Source: Usnea hakonensis
Lineage: Eukaryota; Ascomycota; Lecanoromycetes; Lecanorales; Parmeliaceae
Direction: 5' to 3'
NCBI GenBank assembly: GCA_013423325.1
Contig: BLJB01000181.1
Span: 102,124-166,123, forward strand
DNA: 64,000 bases
Part shown: in pieces, positions 1-11,284 of the stretch
Layout of the letters: each line of letters starts with the position of its first letter
Position numbering within the stretch: position 1 is the stretch's first letter
Notes under the pieces: model-generated
Seen by the model: only the letters and a program-made list of their open reading frames with translations
What the model was told of the DNA's origin: nothing
The model's database searches: none
Program-made: the position numbers and the translations under genes

Positions 1-518
1 GCATAATTAATTTCCGTGTAGATATATACTAACATTTTATATATAATTGTACTTCGTACTTTACCGTTTTTAGGACTACTATAAGTAACACGCGTCTTGA
101 AAATACGCTATAATTAAGTCAACGACTTCAAGTTAAGTATAGACGGGAACCAAATTGATGTATGTTAGGTATATACCGGTATGGTGCACAATCACTCTAC
201 CAGGCTATACTTCCCCTCTCATACTTACAGTAATCGCTTAGAATACGGTATTTAAAAGAGTACAACTATCTTATCCCCTGAATGCCGGCGATGATCTTCT
301 GCATTTCCGCGGACAGTAAAGCATTTGCTCGGCTAAACAGACCTGTGGAATGCATAGTATGACTGTATGAGGGCAAAAATGGATCCAACCAAATTCGAAT
401 CTCGAGGCTGTTGGCTGGAGGGCTGTGTAAGTGCGGGAAGGGAATTTTATGACTAGGTCGTTTCTATTCTATACGGATTGTGATTGCCAATGTGTATACA
501 CGTCCAAAGTCGTATATT
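1..518. other. AT-rich intergenic flank, no gene seen
   Basis: No coding frame with family resemblance is seen. The stretch is AT-rich with TA-dominated words in the first 250 bases. It lies downstream of the first reductase, so the left boundary of the metabolite cluster is either here or outside the window. Confidence 0.5.
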
Positions 519-1574
519 CTAGATCTGTAGAATGTCCGGATTCACGGGTTTAGCACCAGGTTTCGCAAGCTCTTCAAGGTAGTGTCTGGCAACACTCACA
601 ACCTGGGACTCAAAATTCACCAAATTGAACCCGAGAATCTCCTCAGTCCTACTGGAATCGAATCGTAGCTTAACATTCGGCTGATTACCGTTTAATGCGA
701 AGATACCATCCTCGACCTCCTGGGGGAAATTCTCCTTCACAATCTCGAGCGCTAAAGACCAATCACTATCCAAACAAACCCCGAAATTCTGGTTTCCTTG
801 TACCTCTGAGCGCAGCGTGTAGACATGAGCGCGGGCTACATCATTGACGTGTCCGACTATAGGAGCAGTAGCCCTTGTAGATTTATGGCCAAAGACGTGG
901 CCCAGTGCCGCCGAGTTGCTGCCCGTCACCGTGCCCGTGGGATCTCTTGCCAAATCGTTCCTCCCGATCACCCATCCGGGGAAAATATTGATCACGTCGA
1001 AGTTTGGCTTCTCTAACTCCATGAAATTTGCTATTTCCTCCAAGGCCATTGCTTTACTGGCATTGTAGGCTTGCGTATGATCCTTATATGGTCCGCGGTC
1101 AACTGGGATCCGATCGTCAGCAGTCCATATCTTGCTGGTCTTATCGCCGAACGTGAGTACTGGGTAAGGGACGATTCCAGCGACAGAAGAAGTGATGACA
1201 ATACGCTTGACACTTGGGTTTTCTTTTGCCGATGATAAAAGTCCAATGGTTCCCTGTACAGCGGGCTCGATCAAATCTCGTTCCCAGTCCGTCTTGCCCG
1301 GCCCCGGAACTGGAGAGGCAACATGGATGACATAGGTAATACCTCGAAGGGGCTGGTGGAAAGCACCCTCGACGGCGAAGTCAGGTACTATTGTGAAGTA
1401 CAATGAGCGGTTTGGTGACAATTGCTTGATCACTGGGTTGGCGAGTAGTCTGTCTGCTCCAGCTTGGGAGCGAACCACACATCGGACACTGTAGCCAGCC
1501 TCCAGCGCGACGATGAGGACGCGAAAGCCAACGTAGCCAGTAGCGCCACTGATCAAGAGGTTAGGCTCCACCAT
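519..1574 (-). CDS. Extended SDR / dihydroflavonol-4-reductase-like NAD(P)H reductase
   Basis: Uninterrupted frame of 351 residues. The N-terminus has the extended-SDR nucleotide-binding motif GATGYVG (residues 10-16). The central VITSS strand (about 126-130) and YNASK (Tyr170, Lys174) supply the Ser-Tyr-Lys catalytic set. The family (dihydroflavonol reductase, cinnamoyl-CoA reductase, yeast GRE2) reduces aldehydes and ketones with NADPH in the cytosol, and the length is normal for it. It is divergently transcribed from the first hydroxylase gene and shares a 0.73-kb promoter region with it, which fits co-regulation in the cluster. A plausible but unproven job is reducing the aldehyde released by the NRPS or a ketone on the product. 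The start ATG is the first in frame and leaves only eight residues before the Rossmann motif, as is usual. Confidence 0.85.
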   Translation of the reverse strand: MVEPNLLISGATGYVGFRVLIVALEAGYSVRCVVRSQAGADRLLANPVIKQLSPNRSLYFTIVPDFAVEGAFHQPLRGITYVIHVASPVPGPGKTDWERDLIEPAVQGTIGLLSSAKENPSVKRIVITSSVAGIVPYPVLTFGDKTSKIWTADDRIPVDRGPYKDHTQAYNASKAMALEEIANFMELEKPNFDVINIFPGWVIGRNDLARDPTGTVTGSNSAALGHVFGHKSTRATAPIVGHVNDVARAHVYTLRSEVQGNQNFGVCLDSDWSLALEIVKENFPQEVEDGIFALNGNQPNVKLRFDSSRTEEILGFNLVNFESQVVSVARHYLEELAKPGAKPVNPDILQI

Positions 1575-2308
1575 AGTTCTCCAGAAAGTCGAGGCTCTTC
1601 ATCAGCTACGACGAGTGGTAGGCTTGAAATGTAAGATCGATAGTAGAGAACCGTCCGCGAACATTCGCAAAAGCTCTGGGTGCATCCGCAACGAGAGGAT
1701 GATAGGGCTGATTAGCGACATTACTCTGCTGATACTGGGGAGTACTCGTGATGCGGTATGGAGGATGCGGGGATCAATAATGAATCTCGATGCCATATAA
1801 AAGTTAATTTAGGTAGGTACTGCCGGGATGGAAATTGCCACCAAGCCTGAATGGGCTAGTCTATGGCTTCATGTAGCTTTCTTTCCGTAGCAGAAATCCA
1901 TCCATCTTCCATACCTGATTTCCATCATTCTCAGTACTTGATTAGGTACCTACCTTAGGTACCTTAGGTACGGTCGTGAGCGTTACAGGCTAAAAGGCTT
2001 GGCAATTTCAAAAGCGTCAGGGTTGTAAGGTAAGGTAAAGTACTTTATCAGACAAGGTAAGTTTACGACTGCATACTCATACGCAAAGCCCCTTACGACA
2101 TCTTTGGGCATCGTCTACGCCTACTACTTCCTCTTTTCCTGCTTCTTCCCTTTTCCCCGTTTCCTCTCCTCTTCCTCTCCTCTTCTAACCCTGGCAGAAC
2201 GTGCACAATCGAGGATATCGTTTTCAAGCGTTCTCCTTTCCTCTCAGAACAGTGCTTGTTGCATCAAGCCATACACATATATGACTCTATCTGTACAGAT
2301 CAATCGTC
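1575..2308. promoter_or_regulatory. Divergent intergenic promoter region with AGGTACCT palindromes
   Basis: Spacer between two divergently transcribed cluster genes. At 1943-1971 there is a string of overlapping palindromes built on TAGGTACCT and ACCTTAGGT. At about 2130-2190 there is a CT-rich tract just upstream of the hydroxylase ATG, typical of filamentous fungal core promoters. No coding capacity is recognised. Confidence 0.45.
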
Positions 2309-3622
2309 ATGATTAATGCGACCTTTGATTGCCACGGTGGCCCCTTGCTCCCCTCCTACACACTCAAACCTGCTCCTGCTTTACTCCCCTTCATCTCAGA
2401 TGTAAATCTTTCGCTGCTACTTCCCTTGATCGCGTACTGGGGATTCTCCATGATTTTTCAGGCCATCGAGTCATCTGGTCTGGGAGATCGACTACAGCCA
2501 TTCAATACACCCACTGAGATGCTCATGCGCAATCGCGTCTCGAAAACTTACGCCTTCTTCTATATAATGGGCAATTTTGCCATACAAGGGACCTTGGCGT
2601 GGGCGCTTTCGAAGTTAGGAAAAGAGGAAATGGTTGGAAGAGATGAATACGACATTGCACGCTGGGCTTTTAGACTGCGGTCCGCGCAAGAATGGGTGCC
2701 GAGGTTGCTAGGCATCGTTGGTATCGACAGCGTGAAGCTAGCAGCAGATCTTGCTGGCAGTATCCCCACTGTCGCGGCTGTGTTAGCTGGTGGAACGCTT
2801 CATACATCGTCGGACTCCGCCACGGACACTGGCTGCTTAGGCTTATCAAGCTGGGAAACGTCGTTTGCGAGTATCATTTACCACTACTTGATCCCTGCGT
2901 CACAGTTCTTCATTGCCTTTAGCGTGACAGATATTTGGCAGTATTTCGGTCACCGATTGCTCCATGAATGGAAATGGCTCTACCGTTACGTGCCCCCCAC
3001 TCGATTTAGTACCATAGCTCACTGACATCTTTCAGGCCACGTCCACTCCATCCACCACCAACTCTATGTCCCGTGGTGCTGGTCAGCCTTCTACATGCAC
3101 CCTATCGAAAGCATCCTCCTCGACGGCATCTCCGTCGCTCTCGCCTTTCCCGCCGCTGGCCTCACCACTAAACAAGGCATGTGTTTCACCACCATCGTCA
3201 CATTCAAAGCCATTTGTGACCACGCCGGCTATGAGATCCCTTGGAACCCAGTGTATGCCTTCCCCTACGCCAACGATGTAAACTTTCACAATTTGCATCA
3301 CCAAACCTGGGGGCTCAAGGTCAGTTTCAACGTCATCACGTTTTCCTCTCGCGAGAGACCAAGACAATGATGTTTTCTCCCTCGCTGAGATAGAAAATGT
3401 ACGATTTGCTGACGGAGTGACCCTGCAAAGCATAATTTCGGCATCTATTCCCTGTTCTGGGACTGGCTTTTCGGCACCCTGTGGCTGGATCAGACGGCCG
3501 CAAAGCAGACATACGCTAAATATCAGCAGATAACCGAGGAACAGTATCTGCGAAAGCAGTCTACGAACACAAGTTCCAGCCCGAGGGAGAAGGCTGTCGA
3601 CCCGAGCGAGTCGTTTATATGA
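2309..3622 (+). CDS. SUR2/sterol-desaturase superfamily di-iron hydroxylase (copy A)
   Basis: Three exons: 2309-2984, 3036-3319, 3431-3622; 383 residues. Exon joins were chosen because they keep the frame and rebuild the family histidine boxes: HRLLH near the end of exon 1, HSIHH at the start of exon 2, and FHNLHH at the end of exon 2. These eight or so histidines bind the di-iron centre of the fatty acid hydroxylase/sterol desaturase superfamily. The run from LYR through HHQLYVPW resembles sphinganine C4-hydroxylase (SUR2). Several hydrophobic segments at the N-terminus indicate an ER membrane protein. Intron 1 starts GTTACG and has a CTGAC branch site. Family members hydroxylate or desaturate lipid-like chains; the substrate here is unknown. 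A paralogue sits at 14.0 kb with matching intron positions. Confidence 0.85.
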
Positions 3623-4010
3623 CAAAGAAAGAATTAATTCCTGGTGGTCCCATACACGTAAGCAGAGTTGGGTCAAATGTAGGAGTTATGGTTCTCGACC
3701 GTAATAGGTCGGTGTGGATCAATACAAAGGGTACACCGAGTGGCTGTAGTCGCTCAACCTGTCGAGTACATGGCTTATTCAAACATTGATCATCAGTGCT
3801 AGAGCTGGGTAAATCTTTGCATTCGTGGAAAAGCTTTCGATAACCGCTGCGTCAGTCTATTTCACTTAGCAAAGTGAACTTTGATGTTTAGAGAACATTT
3901 TTCCGAACTGTCACAATCTATGTACGTTGAGACAATTCACCGCAACATCACATCTTCACACACAACACTCCTCCCCACCGCCCATTCCACTTCAAGGACC
4001 CGAGAATCTT
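3623..4010. other. Convergent 3' intergenic spacer
   Basis: Lies between the tail-to-tail 3' ends of hydroxylase A and the downstream SDR. No gene, RNA gene or repeat is recognised. Confidence 0.4.
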
Positions 4011-4369
4011 TCACATGTAAACCGTCCCCCCACTCGCTCCCACCGTATCCCCGTTCATCCAACTTGCCCCCTCGCTCGCCAAAAACCCCACTATATCCGC
4101 AATCTCCCCCACCTTCCCAAACCTCCTCGCTGCACTCGGCAGCTCCAATAAGGGCTCCCGGTCCGCTTCAGGGATCAGCGCCGTGGACTCGGTGTCGATC
4201 CACCCTAGCGCAACGTTGTTGACGGTAAGATTGTGGGGCTTGGCGAGCTCCAGCGCCCAATGCCGGGTTAGACATTCGAGGGCGGCTTTGGAGCTACTGT
4301 AGAGGGCGAGGTCCGCGCCGGGGAACCGAGCGAGGGTTGAGGAGCTGTGGGAAGAGGGTTCAGTGGTGG

Positions 4370-4403
<34 letters not shown>

Positions 4404-4407
4404 TTTG

Positions 4408-4470
<63 letters not shown>

Positions 4471-5049
4471 GAGAGGAGATTTGTTGGGGGGAAGGGGATT
4501 ACAGACATGTTGATGATCCGGCCAGAGTGGGAAGGGAGGTGTGGGATGAGCGCTTGGACGAGGAGGAGGGGAGCACGGACATTGGTGTTCATCATCCTGG
4601 AGAGGACGGACGGGTTAACAGATGACGGCCAAGGATGTTTTAGGTGGGTGCCCAGATGTTGGGGCGAAGTACAGGGGTGAGACTTACTCCTCGAAGAAGG
4701 CAGTGTCGAAATCGATGGTTTTGTGTAGAGGTGGGTCGACTGCGGCATTGTTGATCAGAATGTGGATCTCGTGGACCGAGAGACCTTGGAGTGTTTTTTG
4801 GATGATCGTTTTGCCACAATCCACGTCGTTCAGATCTGTCTGGATAAGCGTTGCCGTGCTGCCGAGCTCTTTGATCTGCGCGGCAACTTTTTCAGCCAAA
4901 GGGGTGCTGGTGTCGCTCCGGTATACGAGGGCGAGTTTGGCTCCCCGTCTGGCAAGTTCGACGGCGATGCCGGCACCGATGCCCCGGGAAGCACCCGTCA
5001 CAATGGCGACTTTGTTGGCTAGGGAGAGGTTGGAGGGTAGAGAGGCCAT
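4011..5049 (-). CDS. Classical short-chain dehydrogenase/reductase with a poly-C intron
   Basis: Three exons on the minus strand: 5049-4688, 4596-4507, 4344-4011; 261 residues. TGASRGIG (about residues 18-25) is the classical SDR cofactor motif, LINNAA follows the central strand, and YSSSK gives the catalytic Tyr and Lys. The C-terminal NGDTVGASGG segment is typical of 3-oxoacyl-ACP-reductase-like SDRs. The second intron (4345-4506, GTCTGT to CCCACAG) is filled with runs of 31 and 60 cytosines on the coding strand. Reading through it would give a meaningless polyproline stretch, whereas splicing restores the normal IINISS strand. The start at 5049 is preferred for its good Kozak context (GCCATGG); an in-frame ATG at 5115 would add 22 residues. 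Probably a tailoring ketoreductase or alcohol dehydrogenase of the cluster. Confidence 0.85.
4372..4469. repeat. Poly-G tracts (31 and 60 G) inside an SDR intron
   Basis: On the plus strand, 4372-4402 is 31 consecutive G and 4410-4469 is 60 consecutive G, separated by ATTTGTT. A second GATTTGTTGGGGGG copy follows at about 4479, so the tract looks like expansion of a unit made of GATTTGTTG plus a G run. It lies wholly within the intron near the acceptor, where the transcript would carry a pyrimidine tract. The exact lengths may be unreliable in the assembly. Confidence 0.8.
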
Positions 5050-6011
5050 GGCGCTAGTCGAGGAAGGGATTTTCACGTTCGACGCAGACGGGGTAGGATC
5101 GGACGGCTGTCCCATATAGAGGATGTAGTCGTTGCAGGATACTGTATAGAGGTACTTGTGACGCAAGAATGGATAGGCTTGACAGGTCCGAGCACACAAC
5201 GGACCGGGTCTCGATTCCGTAGCGAGTCTGTCGCAAGCCAGAACTCAAATGCCTAGCCGATATGGGGAATTCTTCTTAGGTAGCTTTGCATGTGGATACG
5301 TGTCAGGGCTAAGGCTATCCGCACGTGTCGTGAGCACACAGAAAAAGCACAAGTTGTGCCGCCTGACCGAAAGGTTGATCCGAGGTACAATACGACTATC
5401 GTAGCACCTGTATCATGTTGTGTCACACATCTGTAAAATAAGCCAATCCACATCTCCAACTGACACGTGTTAGCGCTTCTGCGGGGAAAAAGTCAAGACG
5501 TGATTTGGAGAAATCGGACATATAAACTCTGGTTCTCCTTATCCCGAACCGGCTCGACCCTAGCTAAAGTCACCAGAAGAAGGAGAAGAACAAGAACCAA
5601 GATTTTCGTTTTGGCTAGGTGACTAAGAAACCCTACTCGACACACACCACGCCATACCACAATAGATGTACGGAGGTCACATTGCTGTTTTGCGGATGTT
5701 ACTCTTTTGGGACGAGGAGCGCATGAGTGGCATTAAATATACCATTTTAGGACGCCAGTCTAGCGATATGAGAATTCCAATGACCCGAAAGAGTCATTTA
5801 GATTTTCCTTCGTAAATGATCCTCATGGCAATTGAGTCCAAGTCATGGAACACATCTTTCGCCTTGCTCAAAACTCTGGAACCTGTCCGCAATATAATTT
5901 GGAAGCTAAGGAAATAAAAAAAAGTAGAAGATCTCGGTGCTATCCGAGGCGGTCAACTAGAGCAAAAACAGCTTTAGGGACGTCGCAGCTGGGCGCCCTC
6001 TGCCGAAGATC
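5050..6011. other. Intergenic region upstream of the SDR gene
   Basis: About 0.96 kb between the SDR 5' end and the 3' end of the NmrA-like gene; it should contain the SDR promoter. Only short frames without family resemblance are present. Confidence 0.4.
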
Positions 6012-7148
6012 TCACTTCCCAGTCCAGTATGTTGATATGAACGTAGACAAGTCCGTTGCTTTAACATCAGGGAATTTCTGATTCAGAGTATCCCCCATCA
6101 GACTACATGCTCCGGTAGCCATTGCCACTCCAAAGCTTGCCCACGTCTTCAGCATGGTCTCTCTAGGAAAGAAGTCGTAGATAGACAAGTAGTTTGGCAG
6201 CTCGGTGATTTCACCAGCCCTCATCGATTCCAGCGAGTCATATGTAACGTCGAATTTGACACCTGCTTTTGCTTGAGAGTTTGGATTTGCACATGGGAAT
6301 AATAAAACATACCTCTGACCCTTTCCACGATCCTGATAAGATCTTTATAGTTCATCCTGTCTCCTACGATGATGGACCTTTCTGGCCATGCTTCGAGGTC
6401 CAGACTCCGGGCCACAATTTTCCCTACGTCTTTGCTGTAAGTCCAAACGACAAGGTCGTCACCGGATCCAGGGACAGCGGCACGAGCTTGGGAGATGTCT
6501 AGGAAACAAGCTTCTGGTGGCAAGTAAGACGGAACATATGGCAGTCCGAAGTAATCCATGAAAAACCCAGGCTGAAAGAGTGTATACTCCAATTGGGGAA
6601 ATTGCTTGAGCTCCGAGACTGCACGTCGTCTCTCATGCTTCCATCCCAGTGGAAGATGTCTTCCTTTGCGTCAGTATTTCGCCAAGATGGTGTTGGTGTT
6701 GGCGGAGGGCGGAGTGAACTGACATACTCATCGTCTTGATCGTAGTCGAACCCGAACTCACTTGGTGCGAATCGCTTGACAGTAGTTGAGGCAGCAGCAC
6801 CGCGAATCAATCGAAGTTCGGCTTCGGCTACCGCTGGGGTCAGACCGCTGAGGGTCGAGATGACGGTGTGTATCTGGTTCTGAGAGAGAATGCGAGCAAT
6901 GGCGTCAACGGAGCTGTAGTCCATTATCAACAATCTCACATTGGGCTGTTCGGAGAAGATATGGGTCTCCTGGTAGTGTGTCAGTGCCATGACTGAGAAC
7001 AAGGAAGTATCACAGGACCACTGCTTTTCACCGGGCATCGTACCTTTCGGCTTAATACGAATACATTATGTCTGCTGGTCTCCAGAATAGCGTCTACCAA
7101 AGTGCGGCCGACATTGCCCGTGCCACCTGCTACTGCGACGTAGACCAT
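6012..7148 (-). CDS. NmrA / isoflavone-reductase-like NAD(P)-binding protein
   Basis: Four exons on the minus strand: 7148-7044, 6969-6728, 6659-6313, 6262-6012; 314 residues. It opens with AVAGGTGNVG, the glycine-rich NADPH motif of atypical SDRs (NmrA, isoflavone reductase, phenylcoumaran benzylic ether reductase). It continues with RFAPSEFGFDYD and LEYTLFQPGFFMDY, which are typical of fungal isoflavone-reductase-like proteins. Introns 2 and 3 start with GTATGT and each join restores the frame. Members reduce enone or imine-like double bonds or act as redox sensors. In a metabolite cluster a reductase role is more likely, but the substrate cannot be read. The gene is divergent from the MATE transporter across a 1.2-kb spacer. 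Confidence 0.82.
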
Positions 7149-8380
7149 CCTGTACGGAGTACTGTGACCCTGAAAGCAGTAGAGAGACAGTATTGAGACC
7201 GTGAGTCCGTTGCAGGAAATTGTGGCACAGCAGCCCCCTAGTTTTTGTGGAGTGACTGTATTATTTCATTGAGCCTTGGTCCGATTTGTGATAGTCCTGC
7301 CCCACACCCATACTCTATCAGAGTCGGGCCTTTAGTGCTGGCGCGGCGACCAGCCTTCTCATGGCTATTGCAGGTATCCCCCGTAGCTCCTGATTGATTG
7401 ATTACCTAAGGTACGTTGTACGTCTTTCCCTTATCTTACTCTGGTAATCCACATTCATCATATGGAGTCTGCGATTGGAAGTCATTGATCATTAATCACG
7501 GAGAACCATCGGCCGTGCCGCCCGACCCGTCGCTTAGAGTTGGCTCACCGCAACTCCACCGACGCCACTTATAGACCTATAGCATTGCGTAGCTTATGAC
7601 TGCCTTGAAGATCTAAACCGGGTAACTTGACAAAAGGCGATCGACAAGTACCATGCTTTACCGGCGAACCGGTCGTCAACCCAATCAGTGAGATCTGGTA
7701 CCGACGAGTACCTAGAAGCCCAAATCATACAAACCATCTGATCCTCAACATCGCATCAGCTACTTCGTAAATCCCTAAACCGGGGTAATCCGGGGTGGTC
7801 CAGAGTTAATGGCGGAACCGACTCGAAAATGCCGGATCTAGGCCTCAATAAAGTACCTTAGGCTAGTAAGGCTCGGAGTTGTAGGGACACGGCCGAGGAG
7901 TGACAGGACTGAGGCGACCGACTTTTAGCGCTACATCACGGCTAAGGTACCTCAGCTAGGGCTAAATATTGTAGCTATGTAATGACTGTTGACAAAGATA
8001 CCTTACTCTCTAGGAGTGAAGAAAGTCTGCTATATGCAATTCAGGTAAAGATTTGCCTGGATACACATAGTACTTACTATGGGTAGATCTCTGTACCTCA
8101 TGCATTCGCAGATCCACGCCAATAACCGCTTTTTCTGCCCACTTCCCACTGTGGCATATTTGGCTGTCATTCCAAATGAGCTATTACTCAGCCACCATTT
8201 CCACCGGCTATTTCCCCCTTCACAGTGCCCTCCCGCACAAGTCGGCAGCTATGCCTTTTCAGCACGTTCACGATAGCGCCACCTACCACATAAGTAGTAC
8301 ATGATGTCGGAGATCTCCCTTTACCAAGGCCCTCCTACGGTATCGGACAAGTTCTCGGCGACCCTATTCATCTAACGAAG
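7149..8380. promoter_or_regulatory. Divergent spacer between NmrA-like and MATE genes
   Basis: No gene is seen. It contains TACCTAAGGTAC at 7403-7414 and related AGGTACCT/CCTTAGG words near 7853-7862 and 7944-7953, the same family of palindromes found at 1.95 and 24.87 kb. It presumably carries both promoters. Confidence 0.4.
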
Positions 8381-10007
8381 ATGCTCACTTTCAACGCCAA
8401 TGGGAATACAGAGACTTCTCCTCTCCTCGCAGCAAACGCCAGAACACCCAGTCTGCTCGATCGTGAGGATTCAGCTGTGGCAACAGAGCTTGATGATACC
8501 GAGCACGATCACAGCACTTGGCAGTTTGAGGCCAGAACATGCGCTGGATACTCCCGATCCCTTGTCTTGACCTTGTTGCTTCAATATTCTCTCAATCTCA
8601 CAAGTGTTATCACCATCGGCCATCTTGGCACAGCTGAGCTGGGTGCTGTTAGTCTTGCAAGTGTGACAGCGAACATCACCGGCTACGCTGTCTACCAAGG
8701 TTTAGGTCAAAGCTCCTCTTCCTTTACACGGACCAAAAATTGACTGCTAATTCATCTCAACATCTAGCTACCAGCTTGGATACCTTGTGCCCACAAGCAT
8801 TCGGCAGTGGACGAAAACAACTTGTTGGTGTTCAAGTCCAGCGAATGGTCTTGTTTCTCTGGTTGGTGACCATACCGATTGGCGGCTTATGGCTAGCGTC
8901 ACCATGGATCCTAACAAAGATTGTTCCCGATCCCTTGGTGGCAGCTTTAGCGGGAACATATTTAAGAATTCTGTTGCTTGGGGCCCCAGGATATGCTGCT
9001 TTTGAAAGTGGGAAACGCTTCTCGCAAGCACAAGGCATTTTCGATGCGACACTATGGGTCCTACTAATGTGCGCACCACTCAATGCTCTCATGAACTGGG
9101 GATTCGTTTGGGTATGCAGTCCGGCCTTTGTACCTCTAGGAAATGTAAGATTCACAATGTCTCGAGCTCCTTCACTAATCAATCTATTCTTGACGCGTAG
9201 TGGCTTCACTGGGGCTTCATTGGCTCTCCAATTGCCGTCGCAATAACTATGAACCTCCTTCCTCTATTGCTCTTTCTTTATTGCTCTTGCATTCGAGGCC
9301 GGCAATGCTGGGGTGGCTTGAGCAAGCAAGCTCTCCGCAATTGGAGACCAATGATCCAGCTCGCCCTACCTGGCTTCTTGATGGTCGAAGCGGAATTGTT
9401 GGCCTTCGAGATCCTGACTCTCTTAGCTGCCTATATCTCGACCAAACACCTAGCTGTTTCGTCAATCATCTCGAACATCGTGTTAGTCTTGTGGTTAATT
9501 CCCTATTCAATGTCTATGGCAACTGGTACGCGTATCGCAATCCTTATTGGTGAGATGAAGCCCAAATCTGCAGAAACGACGGCCAAGATATCGTCGGTCC
9601 TCGCTTTTGCCGTCGGCACGTTAAGCGCCATTTTCTTAGCTGCTCTGCGTAATCAGCTCGCTAGCTTATTCACGAATGATGCTGATGTCGTCGACCTGGC
9701 TGCGGGTATCTTGCCAATATGTGCGTTGTACCAACCCTTTGACGCCGTTGGGTCGAATTGCCATGGTGTCTTGCGAGGTCTGGGTAGACAAAAAATTGGA
9801 GGCTTTGTCGGAATGCTCTGCTGGTATTTGGTGGGTATACCCGTGGCTGTTGGCACAGGGTTTGGACTAGGGTGGGAGCTGCGCGGGTTATGGTTTGGTG
9901 TAGCACTGGCGCTGGTATTAGTTTCTGTAATTGAGGGGTTGGCTATCTATCACACAAGCTTCGAGAAGATGGTCGAAGATGCGAAGGCAAGGACGTTGAT
10001 GGGATGA
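8381..10007 (+). CDS. MATE family multidrug/metabolite efflux transporter
   Basis: Three exons: 8381-8705, 8768-9144, 9201-10007; 502 residues, the usual fungal MATE length. A hydrophilic N-terminus is followed by about twelve hydrophobic segments. GLATSLDTLCPQAFG, rebuilt across intron 1, is the diagnostic MATE motif after helix 2, and GFIGSPIAVAIT follows intron 2. The C-terminal half repeats the fold (PGFLMVEAE, then CHGVLRGLGRQKIG). MATE proteins exchange H+ or Na+ for organic cations or drugs at the plasma membrane or vacuole. Here the likely role is export or compartmentalisation of the cluster product, or self-protection. Confidence 0.9.
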
Positions 10008-11284
10008 TCTCATTGATGATATTGCGCTCAGCAATTGCTATGAAAGCCGGACTTTGCTGCTAGACATCTTACGAGAGGCTGTTACTCCTCAACCTCGCCA
10101 AAAATTCGGTCGGTATCCAGGGGGAATTATATGAATTCTCGACAATGAAAGAAAATACCAATACAACAACATACCTCTAAACCCATTGTAATTTCATCAC
10201 TAGGTTTTCTTTCACGCAAATTTTGGTACTCGTACCTCTGCCCCGAGAATGAAGACCCTTGCTCTCAAGCCTAGGACCTCTTTTAGCAGTTATAAGATGG
10301 TACTTTCTACGTGTGTGTGTGTAATTCCTCCAATGCCAGAATCCCGAGGTGCTTACATACACTAGTCCGCTTCGATTTGCAAGGTGGGCATAAAAAGCTT
10401 AGTAGCACACCAAATCTTTTTTAAAGATATATTAATTTCTTGAGAACGGTATTTATAGGTAAAAGTTTTGGTAGTAAATTTTTAGATCTTCTTGAAAAGA
10501 ATACTTTTATACTGAATACTTTCTTATAAAGTTGGATGTTATTAAAGCGCGGTAAGTTGAAAAAAAGGACTGTTTTTATATTCGATCGCTTTAGATCGCC
10601 GCAGTAGGACTAAGGGTTAGTGAGTTCGTATATTATTATTCGTTTTGGTGGTTTCAGCTATATTTTTGGGTATAGATTCGAGGTATAGATTTAGTCTAAA
10701 TATATAGATCTAGTATATAGATATGGCTATAGCGAGAGAAAGGAGAGATAGCGTACTATAAGGAGTCTATACACTGCTTTCTACATTATAATTACTTTTT
10801 AATTAATTTATCTCTTGTAGAGTCTCCTTTAGCATTATTACATTTTTTCGTCTACCTACCCTTACCTAAATATATTTATATAGCTACTTTTTCACTCTAG
10901 ATCTATATCGAATAGATATGGGAGTCCTCTTAGCGCTGTGGCTATGGGCCTGAATATGCCTCCTTAGGCCACTTTTTGGCCTACCCATGCGATGATATAG
11001 GCTAACCATGTTGTAGCTACCTCCTTGTGCATTGCATGGTTCGAATGTGGCGAATGAAGCACTAACTGGATTTTACGCCCCGCCAATCCAGAGGGGTAAG
11101 TATACTTTGACCATTCTTTTTTCGTTCACTTTTACCCAATATGCAGCTTCTCTGGAACGTGATCTTCGAGTAGCCAAAAGCCGGTCGATGATTATCGAGT
11201 CGACGTTCTCCAACACTTTCATAATCAATTTCATCTCTACGACAATACCACTGTGAACATTGAGAATATTTTGATACAGAAAAC
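10008..11284. other. Intergenic region with AT-rich RIP-like relic (about 10380-10990)
   Basis: No coding frame is supported. From about 10380 to 10900 the sequence turns strongly AT-rich, with many TpA words and few CpA, unlike the flanking genes. This suggests a short RIP-mutated repeat remnant inserted between the transporter and P450 genes. A (GT)n-like run is at 10311-10322. Confidence 0.4.

Noticed and set aside
4011..4748. A polyproline protein read through the poly-C tract
   Set aside because: The polyproline interrupts the SDR fold. Splicing GTCTGT..CCCACAG removes it and restores the conserved strand before YSSSK.
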